Source of the DNA: Botryosphaeria dothidea
Taxonomy: Eukaryota; Ascomycota; Dothideomycetes; Botryosphaeriales; Botryosphaeriaceae
Assembly: GCA_011503125.2 (NCBI GenBank)
Contig: WWBZ02000027.1
Span: forward strand, 1 to 18,319
Length of the DNA stretch: 18,319 nt
Reading direction: 5' to 3'
Below the pieces are notes generated by a model, which saw only the letters and a list, made by a program, of their open reading frames with translations, searched no databases and was not told where the DNA came from. This document shows positions 8,355 through 18,319 of the stretch, one piece after another; position 1 is the stretch's first letter; each line of letters begins with the position of its first letter. The position numbers were made by a program, and so were the translations under genes.

Positions 8355-10955
8355 ATGTCCTTCTTCGGCTTCGACACGTCGTTGCCGCGGGATCGTCCCG
8401 CCCACCAGCAAAGCGCCCCCGGCTTTGGCCAGACGCCCGACCCATGGGCCGGCCTGTCCAGCCAGGGTGCCCGCGGCGATGACGATGCGTGAGTCTGCCC
8501 TTGCCTGCTGCCCGCGCCCTCCAGCCCACTGACCCGTATCGCAATGCAGCCTCGACTTCGAAGAAACCTACGATGGTCTCGGCGACCGGCTCGATGAAAC
8601 CGATGACGCCTTCAACGACGACACCTTTGGCGGCGACAACGCTCAGAATGTCGGGAAGGACTTTGACTTCTCCGGCCAGACCTCCAAGATCGCCGGCACT
8701 ATCCAGGAGGAGCAGATGCTGTACAGCGCCCGTCAGCCTCCGCCGCGCGAGAAGAGGGACGAGAGGATGCCCGTGAAGACTGGATATGAAAACTATGCCC
8801 AGCCGGGATACATTGGCAACCTTGAGGCCAACGCCGACATCTGGGGCATCCCCAAGAAGTCGACGCCCGGCCAGGAGACCCAGCGCTATCAGGTTCCTCC
8901 CCAGCAGCCTCCTCAGCCCTCCGCCGCGAGAAAGATGATGAGCCTGGAGGAGGTTGAAGCTGCCATGCTCGCCGAGAGCAAGAAGAGAGTTAGTCAACAA
9001 CCTGTCCAGCCTCCGGTTACTCAGTCGACCCCTCAACCGACCATGCCTGGCTTTCCGCAGCAGCCTCCGCCGAACTGGGGTCAGCAACCATTCGGAGCTC
9101 CGCCGCAGATCCTTCAGCGTCCTCAGCAGTTCCCTCCTCAGTTTCCCCAGCACCAGCGGCCCCAGTCCATCCCGCAGCAGCAGGTACTTCATGAGCTTCC
9201 TGCTCAGAGCATCCCGCAGCAGCAGCTTCTCCAACGTCAGAGGCAGGAGCAGCAGGGCCCTAGAGGCACTCCACCACAGCCGCAGATGCACCAGCCTCCG
9301 CAGCAGCCCCGTCAGATTCTTCAGAACCCGAATCGTCTCTCCGGCCCCGGACAGCCCGTTACGCAGCCTTTCAATCGCATGCCACCGACTGGACCGGCGC
9401 ATGGACGTGGACCCTCATATCAGGGTCCTGTCATCACTCACCCTGAGCAGCTCCTCCGCCTGTCCGATGCTGAGCGCGCTGCTTTCCTCGAGGAAGATGC
9501 TAAACGTGCTAAGAGAATCCATAAGATTCACATGCTCTCCAAGGACAATGGCCTCATGACTCCGCAGGACAAGAACTTCATCACCCGCATCCAGCTTCAG
9601 CAACTCGTAACTGCCACTGGCAGCATTGATGACCAAGGTCCCGAGGCCGCACTCGCCGAGGACTTCTACTACCAGGTTTTTTCCCAGATTCGTGGGGCTC
9701 CCGCGCCAGAATCCTCAGCAGCCCGCCAACCAGTTTGCTCAGACTTACCTCTTCCAGACCGGTGGCCGCTATGGTAGTCGCCGCCACAACCGCGGCGGTG
9801 ATAACCATGCGCAGCGCATGGAGCAACAAGTGCAGCGTGCTGTAGAGGCCGCCAAGGCAAAGCCGAAGAACAAACAGCTCGTAATTGAGGGTAGCCTTGG
9901 CAAGATTTCGTTCAGCAATGCGAAGACCCCCAAACCGCTGCTTAACATCAAGAAGCCGGAGGGAGAGAGCAAGCCTCATGCACCGGGCCGCCGGCCAAGC
10001 CGTGCACATAACGAGGTTGCTGACCGCAAGGCGACCCTGCGTAATATTGAGAACGTCTACAATGTTCTCATGAAGATGGAAGACCATGAGCGAAACATGC
10101 CACCACCCATCAGCGATGGCAGCAGCCCGGAACAGATCCAAGAGCACATGGAGTGGCGCCATACGCATCAGGAACTGAAACCAGAAACTCTGGCAAGGCC
10201 TGAAAGTCATGGAGCCCATCAATCCTGGCTCCAATGTTCCTCACCCTTTCATCGCTATTCTGTCCCATCCAAAGGGCAAGAAGGCAATCCCGCGCATCTT
10301 CCGCCAACTTCATGAAGAGCAGCAGCGAGTGACAATCTTGACTATGATCGTCGTGCATCTGGACACTCTAGATGTGGTCCAGCATGGTATCCCTGCCGAT
10401 CCGCTCACGCCGCTCCCGCGTGCTGCAAAGGAGGAGATCGAGCTGTTTGCGCATGCTGTCCTGCCTCCTCTTTTTGCCTACGTGAATGAAGCACCCCTGA
10501 ATATCGTCATTGGTCTGCTCGGCCTGGTTCTCGACAGGACTAACATTCCTCTCTTGGTGCGTACCAAGATCGGCCTGTCCATCCTTACCATTCTCATCTC
10601 GCGTGCCGAGTTGGTTAAGGAGAGCGCACCACCTTCCGCAGCAACCGCGCAAGATCTCCAGCAAATCGAGCAGCTGTACAATCGCCTGTTCGATACCGTC
10701 GAGCCGGTCCTGCCATACATCTTCCCGGGTACCGTCAAGGATGATGAGGATGTTTACGTATGGCAATTCCTTGCTTCCATGGGCGCCAGCGCGTCCGCCG
10801 AGCAGCAGCAACGACTTGTCCTCGGTGTCAAGGATCGCGTCATGGATACTGTCAATGTATGCAAGGCACTGCCCAAGGAGTTGTCCGCGGCCAGACTTGG
10901 CCACGTCAACTTGTTCATGAGGGCCATCGGATTGGACGTTGAACTGCTTGGTTGA
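8355..10955 (+). CDS. PAT1: PAT1, mRNA decapping and P-body factor, with two apparent single-base insertions
   Basis: Pat1 bridges the Lsm1-7 ring, the helicase Dhh1 and the decapping enzyme on deadenylated mRNA in cytoplasmic P-bodies. Exons are 8355-8488 and 8550-10955; the 61-nt intron has CTGAC before its acceptor. The N-terminus begins MSFFGFDTSLP, and LDFEETY (46-52) and NDDTFG (67-72) match the conserved acidic region of yeast Pat1 (LDFEE and NDETFG) used for Dhh1 contact. A Gln/Pro-rich stretch spans about residues 159-330. The conserved middle block includes EDFYYQV and FAQTYLFQTGGRYG (about 370-430), then the basic part KQLVIEGSLGKISF. The helical PatC domain fills the C-terminal third and includes HPKGKKAIPRIFRQL. 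The frame shifts at 9700-9703 (extra C) and 10178-10180 (extra A), both inside conserved sequence with no intron. Removing two bases gives 845 residues; yeast Pat1 has 796. Confidence 0.95.
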
Positions 10956-12230
10956 GTTTTCTGCAAATCTACTGCATGTCATTTCAAAGAGCGGCATTGC
11001 GATATTTTACGGACGAAGATCATGATGGTGGGGAGGAAGTTTCCTGTTCCTCCTGGATGAGGAACTAGATGCGTTTGCTTTGCAAGCGACACACTTCGTG
11101 AGCAAGGGCTGGCTAACCTACAATTTTCCGGCATTTTGTTTACTCTCACATCTAAGTTTCTTAAGATGAAGGACATCAGGACGATTAGCGTACACGGAAG
11201 GTATGGTCTGGTCTGGGTCTAAAACTTGTCGGCAGTGGCGACGTTAGGATATCCCGATGATAGTCATGGCTTTTTGGCTGGATGGGTTCTTTTTTCTGGT
11301 CCCCAAATTGCACTTATTCATTTTCTGGGGACATGGAGTGATCACAGCATCTCTTCAAGCAAAAAAACTATTTCAAACTTTCTCTGTATTCGAGAGCTCC
11401 ATGAACTATCGCTTGCTAAATGAGAAATGCTGTGACGTAGTGAAGAGTTAGGGGGTGCATTGATCACTCGTGGAGAGCGTCCCATGCTACACCTGGTAGA
11501 TCCATGAGACCGTGCGGCCTACGTGATCATCCTATTTTTGGTTGCATGCTATGTAGGAGATGTAGCACAGCATGCCATGGAAGCTTTCATGCATTGCAAG
11601 CCACTATGCCTCCGCACGACAACTGAAGAATCTCAAAGAGTAAAAGCAATCACGTTCACATGCGCTAAAGATAGATAGGACACTCATTAAATCAAAAGCT
11701 CCTTACATGTACTCGCATCCCCATAACGCCGCGCCGGTACACCGAATGAAGGGACTGATCGGATGCAAGGTCCATCGGTACAAAATTGTAGATGTGTACG
11801 GGTATAAAAGGGAGAGATTGCATTCCGCTCTATTTATCGACCGCCATTTTGTGTTCGCCACAGTTCGAGAAGCAAGGTGAGCATTTTCCGATTCCTCATT
11901 CCGCTACTACGATAAGCAATATGGAGAAGACCTTTCCTTTTTGCAACTGTCAACCGTTCTGATCCTGGCACTTGCCGTCCCCTGAATTCATGCCAATTAT
12001 CTCTAAGTTTCCTTCTGACAGGTTCGCGTCCTGGGAGAAAGCGCCACTCGTGTCTGATATGAAGCTCTTCCCTCAAATTTCCCCCAACCGTGGAAAACGT
12101 ATTCCGCGCCCTTTACGCCCAAGCATCCCTCACTGCGCGGTCCTGCTGTAGAGAGAGCGCTTCGATATCATTTCCATTGCAGATCTTTCCCTATCAGACC
12201 CTGAAGCTTCCCTTCTTTCCAATCAATTCT
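10956..12230. other. Convergent spacer between PAT1 and LEA1
   Basis: This 1.27-kb stretch is more AT-rich than the genes and should contain the 3' UTRs of both converging genes. ORFs of 60-80 codons match nothing I know. The one point of note is a TATAAAA at 11803-11809 on the + strand, with a donor-like AAG/GTGAGC at about 11874-11882 downstream. These are consistent with, but do not prove, a small unannotated transcript. I see no tRNA or snRNA. Confidence 0.5.
11803..11809 (+). promoter_or_regulatory. TATA box-like element
   Basis: A perfect TATAAAA sits in the middle of the PAT1-LEA1 spacer. It is more than 800 nt past the PAT1 stop and points toward the LEA1 3' end. No coding region follows. 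It is either the core promoter of a non-coding transcript antisense to LEA1 or a chance match in AT-rich DNA. Confidence 0.25.
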
Positions 12231-13143
12231 TTACTGTCCCGGAATCTTGCCCTCGTTCAGCATCTTCTCAAAGCGCTCAATCTCCTCCAGTGACTTGGCC
12301 TGTCTGATCAGCTCGTTGACGTTGGCGCGCTCCTCCTCGGTCAGCTTGACGCGGGCGACGCCGCCCGTGATATCGTCGGACGAGCCGGCCGACGCGTCGA
12401 GCACGGCGGCGCCGCGCTGGCGCATGACGCGCTGGGCCAGCTCGGTGGGCTCGTCGGTGGTACCGAACAGGGTCTTGGCCTCGGTGCGCTCGGCGTCACG
12501 GACGCGCTCGAAATCGAAGAAGCGGAGAGACGGGATGCGGAAGATGAGGTAGTGGCGGTAGTGCTAAAAACGAAGCGGCAAATAGCCCAGCGAATCAGCT
12601 CAAAATTGCCACGCATATCTCCACGAAGGAGTTTTGGGGGGGATCTTTCTCTTCAAACAAACGTACCTCCTTGCTAGTGACGGGGTTGCCGAGCAGGTTC
12701 AGCTCGACAAGCTTGGGGAAGGTGCCGAGCGGGTCGAGGTCGGCGAGCTCGCGGATGTTGTTCTCGGCCAGGTTGAGCGAGGTGAGGCTGGGCAGGGTGC
12801 GCGCGACGCCCGGCTGGACTTGCGACAGACGGTTGCGGGCCATCAGCAGCGTCGTCACGCGCGGGCGCTGGGGGAAATTGCCCAGCACCTGGATGTGGTT
12901 GTCGGTGAAGTCGATACATTCTATGTCGGCTGACGCGGCGCCCATGTTCTCGATGTGCGTGAATTGACGACCTGTAGTGTTTCAAGAGAAACGGATTGAT
13001 GGTAAACACAGCTCTTTTTCGTGTCTTCAAAGTGTAGTATCTGCTCTTTTCAGCTTAAACGCACCTCTGAGGTCCAGCTCGCGCTCGCCGAGCGGGTTGA
13101 TGTATGAAAGGGCATTCTGAATGATCTCGGCTGTCAATCTCAT
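12231..13143 (-). CDS. LEA1: U2 snRNP A' protein (LEA1)
   Basis: Leucine-rich-repeat protein that pairs with U2B'' on stem-loop IV of U2 snRNA, in the particle that recognises the intron branch site in the nucleus. The start at 13143 gives MRLTAEIIQNALSYINPLGE, the typical U2A' opening. Exons are 13143-13065, 12971-12667 and 12563-12231; introns are 93 and 103 nt. LRRs follow in order (IECIDFTDNHI, VTTLLMARNRL, LTSLNLAENNI, LVELNLLGNP), then the LRR cap HYRHYLIFRIPSLRFFDFERV about residues 129-149. The acidic and basic tail ends in FEKMLNEGKIPGQ. The spliced CDS is 717 nt or 238 residues, the same as yeast Lea1 and near human U2A' (255). It is the only gene in the window with no frame break. 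Intron 1 shows no CTRAY branch motif; intron 2 has CTGAT about 30 nt from its acceptor. Confidence 0.96.
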
Positions 13144-14740
13144 CCTGGGCGGTCTGCTCGTTCGACGCGGTCGAACGTACGGCAGGTATGAACGGCGGTG
13201 GTGTCTTGAGTCGCGGGTGAGATTGTCTGTCGCGTGTGCGGTACACGAGGTGGGTTACAACGCGTTGGAGGATGAAGAGCGGGGCGGCGGCGGTTGCAGT
13301 CGCGTGGTTTAAGTACGGTCGCAGTGAAAGGGTGGCTGGAGGGAGAGGTGCGTTGCGAGGGCGCAAGATATTGCTTGGTCGGCAGGCGAGAGTCTGGATG
13401 GAGCTCCCAGCTGTGGCAGCGGATTTTCACGAAATCTGGGGTCAATGCCGCTGCCGCCTAGGCTTGCATCATTACGCGCCGCGGCGGCAACGACTTTTGA
13501 CCTGGCCGCTTACTTCACATTGCTGATGAAGAAAACTCGGTCTATTCCTCTCCATTCTGGTTGTTTGTACGACTTCACCTCGTGTTCCAATCAATTATCT
13601 AGATACGATTGTCGTTTGCCCTACATCTGTATCACTTTAGCTGGGAGGAAACGATTATTGCATAGTCCAGTGATACTTAGCGACCATTTCGAGCCTCACT
13701 TTTTCGTTTCTTTCTCCTTCATCTCTGTAACATTGGGCGCGAACTTTCAAACGGCTCAAGGTTTCTGGTCAAGATTGACGAGTTAGTAATACCTGTTAGT
13801 CATCAACTCTCCGAGAGAAACTTTCTCAACACTTTCCCATGCAAAATGACACGATCAATGATTGATAGAGCACCGCAACAGGCACATCTAATGCGGATTG
13901 GGAAGCCTTTGCACGTATATATGATTCTTCCGGATGTCGCACACTTGCCTCAATCCAGGCCGTCTTTCGTAACAGTCGACATCAAAAGGCTTTATATCAC
14001 TCTCGAATGTAGATGTCCATAGAGATTAAACCACTCTCGCGTCCAACTACTGGACTTTACGTGTCGAGCATGCACTGTACCTATGAACAAGTAGTACTAG
14101 AGAGCGCTATCCCTAGTCGCCCGAGAAGACCAGATTCCATTCGCGGCCTTTCGCTAATAATAGGGAGTCGAAGCAGTCGCCCAAAGAATTCGATGACATT
14201 CACATCCAGACGCCAGCTTCAACTCCGTATGCATACTTTCGTTTGCTATTATGACGGTTAAAAGTTGCGCTCAGCTTCTTGGTGTGTCATATGGCAAGCA
14301 GGCCACTCAATCCACCATGAACAAGTAGATAGCCTATATAAACAATGGACCGACTTTCATGATGTACCAAATACGGTGTCACGATGCACGAATCCGTATG
14401 ATTCGTCCCAAAGTGGCAGTTTTCACATGAGTGTTGACGGAATGACGAATGGAGTCTATCAAAATCAAATCGCTTTGCTCAATTACCCTAGAGCTCGGGT
14501 TTGGGTATCACAAGTATAAGTACAAAAAAAAAAACTCCGCCCACCCGCTTGAAAAATTCCTTTGAAAAAAAAAAGCCATCCAACGACAGTCCCAATCATC
14601 TACTGGGTGCCCATCACCTTTCTGCCACAACAGCCGGGTGGTTAATCTCCGACACGGTTCGTCCCTCCCCTCCTGGGTTCGGCATTCGCAACCCCCGGGC
14701 AGAGCAACAGAACGCGCGGGCAGTGACGGAGGGAATACTC
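13144..14740. other. Spacer between LEA1 start and ULP1 end
   Basis: Both flanking genes are on the minus strand, so this holds the ULP1 3' UTR at right and the LEA1 promoter at left. The centre (about 13500-14530) is AT-richer and contains repeat copy B. Two A-tracts (11 and 10 bases) lie at 14524-14534 and 14565-14574, which are T-tracts on the ULP1 sense strand. A + frame from 14013 to 14519 is open apart from one TAA at 14259, but its translation matches nothing I know. No gene is supported. Confidence 0.5.
13900..14217. repeat. Diverged dispersed repeat, copy B
   Basis: This is the counterpart of 5081-5231. GGAGTCGAAGCA and CGATGACATTCAC recur at 14163-14205 with about 14 nt missing between them. 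AAGCCTTTG (13903) and CGGATGT (13931) recur further left. The gap between the two matching blocks is about 180 nt longer here than in copy A, so this copy has an insertion or copy A a deletion. It is non-coding and degraded. Confidence 0.45.
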
Positions 14741-17700
14741 CTACTCCCAGTTCAAGCCACCAAAGAGCAGCCGGGCTGCAATCTGGTGGCGGACACGGAG
14801 TATCCCCTCCGTCGAGGTGTTGTACAAGTCGGGCTTGAATTCAAGTCCCAACAAGACTGCCCGCGCGTTCTGCAGGACAAAGACTCCGCAGTCGGAGCCG
14901 TTGCTCTGCCTCGGGGAACGCTGTCCCTCAATGATGCTCCATTGCTGAGCATCGAATGCCGAACCCAGCACCGCCTTGACCCAGTCAAGGACTCCCTTGG
15001 TGTAGGGTTGGGACGAACCGTGAGGAAGACTATCGAAGTACTCGATAGTCTTCTCCGTGCCGGAGATAACCACCAGCCGCCAGTGGTAGCTGTGGCAGAT
15101 CGGGATGAGCACCCGCTCGCACGAAAGCAGGCGACCCTGGTCTAACTTGGGCCTTCGGGCCCAGTTGCGGACCCCTTCGGGGCCCCTCTTGGTGAGGCTC
15201 TCCCAGAATTGGGATGGAATGTTGGAGTATGGTGGGGCCTTTCCCTCCTTCCTGTCCTGCTCCGTGAAACCCCTTTTCTCGCAAGCCTTTTGGACTAAGT
15301 CGGATAGGTACTTGTTGACTACCTCGTCATTGAGCCACGTGGTCTTGGGCACCAGCGTGTGCAGGTCCTTGACAGCGAAGTTCCTGCTGAGCTCCTTCTC
15401 GTGAGGCTCCTTGAGGGTGCTAAGGACGTTGTCCCACTCAGCGGGAGGGATAACTTCGTCGAGGGTCAGACGTCTATTTGTCATCTTGATTTCCTCTGCG
15501 GCCTTCCTGGCCGATTCCTCATCCCGCTTTAAGGCCTCCGCTTTTTTCTTCTTCTGTTCAGCCTTACGCTCGACCTCAGCTTCAGCAATGCGTTGCTTCT
15601 CAAGCTCTTCCTGCTCACGTGCGCCTTTACGGTTGTCAGAAATTTCAAGCTCTTTAAGCTGAGTCTCGGCTTCAATAAGCGGGCCTTGCTTCATGAGCTC
15701 ATCCAGATGTTTAGGCTTGGCCTTTCGCAGGTTGATATGATCTCCAACATCTAGGTTCCAGCGAGTAATGTTTACAGACTTCTCGAGTTCGTCGGCAGAA
15801 CTTTCCTCAGTATCAGCACGCCTGGATAGCTTACTGCTAGCACCGGCATTCTGTGTGTCGTGGCCCCGATGGGTGTGTTTTTTGGAGACAGACTCCACGT
15901 TAGGACGGTCGTTGCCCTTGGTATGACTAATAGGCATGTCGGCATCCTCCGTGCTGTCTGGGCTTTCGCTGCTCTCCTGACGATCATCACTGGTGTTGGA
16001 TGAAGAGGTGCTAGGGCGTTCTTCAGGCTCACGGTATGTGTTCAAGGGAGGGCGGTCGTTGAGGAGTGCAGCTGCGCTGCTTTCAGCTTTCTCTGAAACG
16101 CGGGCTGACATCTGAACTCGCGTGATCTCGTGCATCGAAGTGGGATGAGTGATGTCCAGAAGATCCTGGTTCTTCTGTGAGACGGAAATAGAACTTGTGT
16201 CGAGATCTTTCGAGATTTCATTTTCAGAGACTCTAGGAGACTGTGCAGTGTTCATGGTGCTAGTAAAGACAGTCTCATCTTCCTTTATGCTCATAGGATC
16301 GGAGATGATAGTACCCTTGGGGATGCGCATGCGTTGAGGTGGGATAGGATCGAACCTCTTCTTGAGGGCATCGCGAAGAGGTGACCTGTTCATGAGACGA
16401 CCAGCAGCAATATTCTTGCTCTGAGTCTTGTCCTGAGAGCCATTCTCGGCCATAGTCTCGGCCTTTCTGGTTTTTTGGATGGGATATCATGGTCGTCATC
16501 AGCGACTGAGTCGTGAGCGCGCTTGAGGCTCAAGTCGAAAGGACCCTGAACGTTTTGTGAAGTGGAAGGTAGACCCGGAGCGGAATATGTGATGTGATTG
16601 CCGGTCTGTGACTCGGTCTGGTTGGAGATGTTATCCTCGGGTCGTGTGACTTGATTGCCGGTCTGCGACTCGGTCTTGTTGATCTTGTTGGCCTTGGGCT
16701 GAAGCTTCGCATGTTGGCCCTCCTTAGACTTTGACTTGTTAAACAAGTACTTGATCTTCCTGTTGCTGTACTGAACAGAAGATGTGAACCCGGTGGGAAC
16801 ATTAGACGTCTGGAGAGAGGGGGTAGGATTGTGCTTCGCATGGTTGTAGGTGATGAACTTGGAGTTTGAAATTTTACCCGTGTCGGGAGATGTAGTGGAT
16901 TGAGAGCGCTCGCTGGTGGGAGACTCTGAAGGATAGGAGCCAGGCATAAGCCTCCGCGTGTTGACAATTCGACGCTTGTTGGAGTATTCTGAACCAGTAG
17001 GAACGAAGACGATGTATTCCGGCTGGTCATCCTCACCGACAATCTGACGGATGACGGCTCTACCGCGATCCTTGGCCTTTTCGACCCAAACACCGACGTT
17101 GGCGAAGATTCTCGAGAAGAGCGATGATGCTGGTTCATATTCAACACGCTTCTTCCTGGCCTGAGTCTCCTCCCTGTTCAGATTGTCAATAGGGTTCGGC
17201 AGTGCGCTTCCTAGGCACTACGAGTAGTCTGGTGTCCTAGAGCCTAAGCAGGCGTTCTTGAAATGCTTCTTTCCGCTCTTCTTGTGGGAGTCGGCATGCG
17301 GACCCTCGCCAAACAGCAATTGACCACGCTCGTAGTTGGCGGCGGTACGCGGCGAGAAAAGAGGCTTGTAAACGAGGTTGGAAGAATGGCTAATAGGAAG
17401 AGCGCCCATCGCGCGCTGTGCATGAGGATATGGTGATTCATGTAGTCATCCGGGCGATCTGCAGGGCGGGGGCGCGGTATAGACTGTGTAGTGAGGGTAG
17501 GCATCGAAGCTGGAGGCTGTTCATGGTCGCCGAGGAGGTTGGTGGTCCAATCCTGCAAATACGGGGTCAGCGATTGAGCTTCTGATCAGAGCGATGCAAT
17601 GAGCTTGTGTGTAGGCAGCATGCGAAGCTTACCATAGGCGAACCGCCAACAGAGCTCTGGTCACCGACGCCGCTGAGTGCAGGAGTTGCGACGTTGTTGT

Positions 17701-17828
17701 TGCGACGGCTGACATCGCGATCGTAGGAGTAGTCCAGATCCTAGACGAGAAGTCAGCATCGAAGTCTTTGAATATGGCGCAGTCATTGCGCATATGTCGT
17801 AACTTACCATGTCGGAGGTGTCCTCCAT
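14741..17828 (-). CDS. ULP1: Ulp1-type SUMO protease (C48), with four apparent single-base indels
   Basis: Cysteine protease that matures SUMO and removes it from proteins, usually near nuclear pores. Exons are 17828-17808 (only seven codons, MEDTSDM), 17740-17633 and 17552-14741; introns are 67 and 80 nt, both with CTGAC before the acceptor. The start has context CACCATGG. The first two thirds are low-complexity, followed by a charged probable coiled coil (about 683-732). The C-terminal catalytic domain starts near 760 with TWLNDEVVNKYL. The triad is His867 (YHWRLVV), Asp884 (YFDSL) and Cys932 (SDCGVFV), with Gln926 for the oxyanion hole. His-Asp spacing (17) and Gln-Cys spacing (6) equal yeast Ulp1. 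The frame breaks near 17407-17412 (-1), 17219-17223 (-1, producing a stop TAG), 17192-17194 (+1) and 16463-16476 (-1). The corrected length is 980 residues, longer than yeast Ulp1 (621), mostly N-terminal. N-terminal joins are less sure than the protease domain. Confidence 0.93.
15025..15053. repeat. Perfect 12-bp inverted repeat inside ULP1
   Basis: The arms GAAGACTATCGA (15025-15036) and TCGATAGTCTTC (15042-15053) are exact reverse complements around a 5-nt loop. They lie within the protease domain, and the left arm includes the codon of catalytic Asp884 (15032-15034). In mRNA it could form a stable hairpin. Codon choice at the conserved residues could have created it by chance. Confidence 0.9.
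16595..16676 (-). repeat. In-frame 25-nt direct duplication in the ULP1 N-terminus
   Basis: Two 25-nt copies (16595-16619 and 16652-16676) differ at one base and start 57 nt apart, exactly 19 codons. They encode the repeated peptide TESQTGN in the disordered N-terminal part. This looks like a recent internal duplication or a short degenerate repeat of 19 residues. Confidence 0.85.
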
Positions 17829-18319
17829 GGTGATACGTCGCGCAAGGGTCGGCGCAGTCGCGGTGTTGTGAGTGTGGGTAGACGGGTGCAAGAATGAGGT
17901 TGAGAGGGCTGAATGAAGAGTAGAAAGTGTGCGGAGCAAAGGCAAGCTGATTGCAGGCGGGGCGCGTTGCGATGTGCGGGCTATCGTGCAGTCGCAGCTT
18001 GCGTTGCTGTCGGTGGAGAGGGTCAGGTTTGAACGCGATGGCAGCTCCGAGAAAAGCGGCGCCCGCGATGCAACAGTGGGCCCGTGCGCGCGGACCCTGG
18101 CTGCCACCCCGACATGGCAACCGCGACTCGGCGAAGTACCCTTCAGGGAAACATTGTGCGCCGCCTCGCGCGCACATTCAAAAGGGTCAATCGCTCGAGT
18201 AATTGACATATATGACATTTCTCAAGTCCTGCGAGCAACAGCCCGCCTGCGCAGTGCTTATTGGTTGCGACCGAAAGCCATTATCAACGGGCGCAGCACG
18301 AAGACTTAAAAAAAAAAGG
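17829..18319. promoter_or_regulatory. Upstream region of ULP1
   Basis: This 491-nt stretch to the right edge should contain the ULP1 5' UTR and promoter. A CCAAT box is present on the ULP1 sense strand at 18264-18260, about 430 nt upstream of the start. No TATA box or convincing ORF is seen. Open frames on both strands are Arg/Ala-rich with no known features. The window ends in a run of ten A then GG. Confidence 0.45.

Noticed and set aside
8305..9402. A 365-codon open frame on the minus strand opposite PAT1
   Set aside because: It is the antisense shadow of the Gln/Pro-rich PAT1 exon; its translation is Leu/Arg-rich and repetitive, while the + frame shows clear Pat1 family motifs.
9695..10185. 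Programmed +1 or -1 ribosomal frameshifting in PAT1
   Set aside because: There is no slippery heptamer with a downstream structure, two sites would be needed, and similar breaks occur in three unrelated genes, which points to sequence error.
14013..14519. A + strand frame open for 168 codons apart from one TAA
   Set aside because: No similarity seen, no start or splice signals, and it runs through degraded repeat copy B; chance or decayed DNA is sufficient.
14524..14574. Two A-tracts as the tail of a retroposon
   Set aside because: No target-site duplication or body with SINE or LINE features could be found beside them; they fit T-tracts of the ULP1 3' UTR.
1..18319. tRNA, rRNA or CRISPR features
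   Set aside because: Visual search for T-loop motifs, conserved rRNA segments and regularly spaced repeats gave nothing; a tRNAscan or Rfam run would settle it.

Overview
The window is nuclear DNA of a filamentous ascomycete (Pezizomycotina; I lean to Dothideomycetes, but that is only an impression). The evidence is five fungal-type genes with short introns (55-103 nt, GT...AG). Five of the eight introns carry a CTGAC branch-point-like motif and one carries CTAAC. Other signs are Kozak-like starts and CT-rich stretches upstream of genes. Four of the five genes are conserved housekeeping loci.

Layout from left to right: 1-763 upstream DNA; 764-2392 (+) an isolated cytochrome P450; 2393-6215 a 3.8-kb stretch with no gene I can support, holding microsatellites, a CT-rich block and one copy of a diverged repeat; 7596-6216 (-) a KRE2/MNT1-family alpha-1,2-mannosyltransferase (GT15); 7597-8354 a divergent promoter; 8355-10955 (+) PAT1, the mRNA-decapping and P-body factor; 10956-12230 a convergent spacer; 13143-12231 (-) LEA1 (U2 snRNP A'); 13144-14740 a spacer with the second repeat copy; 17828-14741 (-) a Ulp1-type SUMO protease; 17829-18319 its upstream DNA. 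The genes act in Golgi glycosylation, mRNA decay, splicing and desumoylation. They do not form a pathway or a biosynthetic cluster, and the P450 has no secondary-metabolism neighbours here.

The strongest unexpected signal concerns the sequence itself. The P450, KRE2, PAT1 and ULP1 reading frames each break at single-base gains or losses, 11 in total, mostly in short homopolymers. The reading resumes in the next frame with family-typical sequence and no intron. Adjusting the lengths by these events makes every spliced CDS a multiple of three (506, 416, 845 and 980 codons before the stop). LEA1 needs no change. Because PAT1 and ULP1 carry the same kind of break as the P450, uncorrected sequencing indels explain this better than gene death.

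I found no tRNA, rRNA, CRISPR array or intact transposon, and nothing I would honestly call a new biological system. The items most worth a second look are the diverged repeat pair at about 5081-5231 and 13900-14217, a 120-codon minus-strand ORF over its first copy, and a perfect 12-bp inverted repeat over the catalytic-Asp codon of the SUMO protease.
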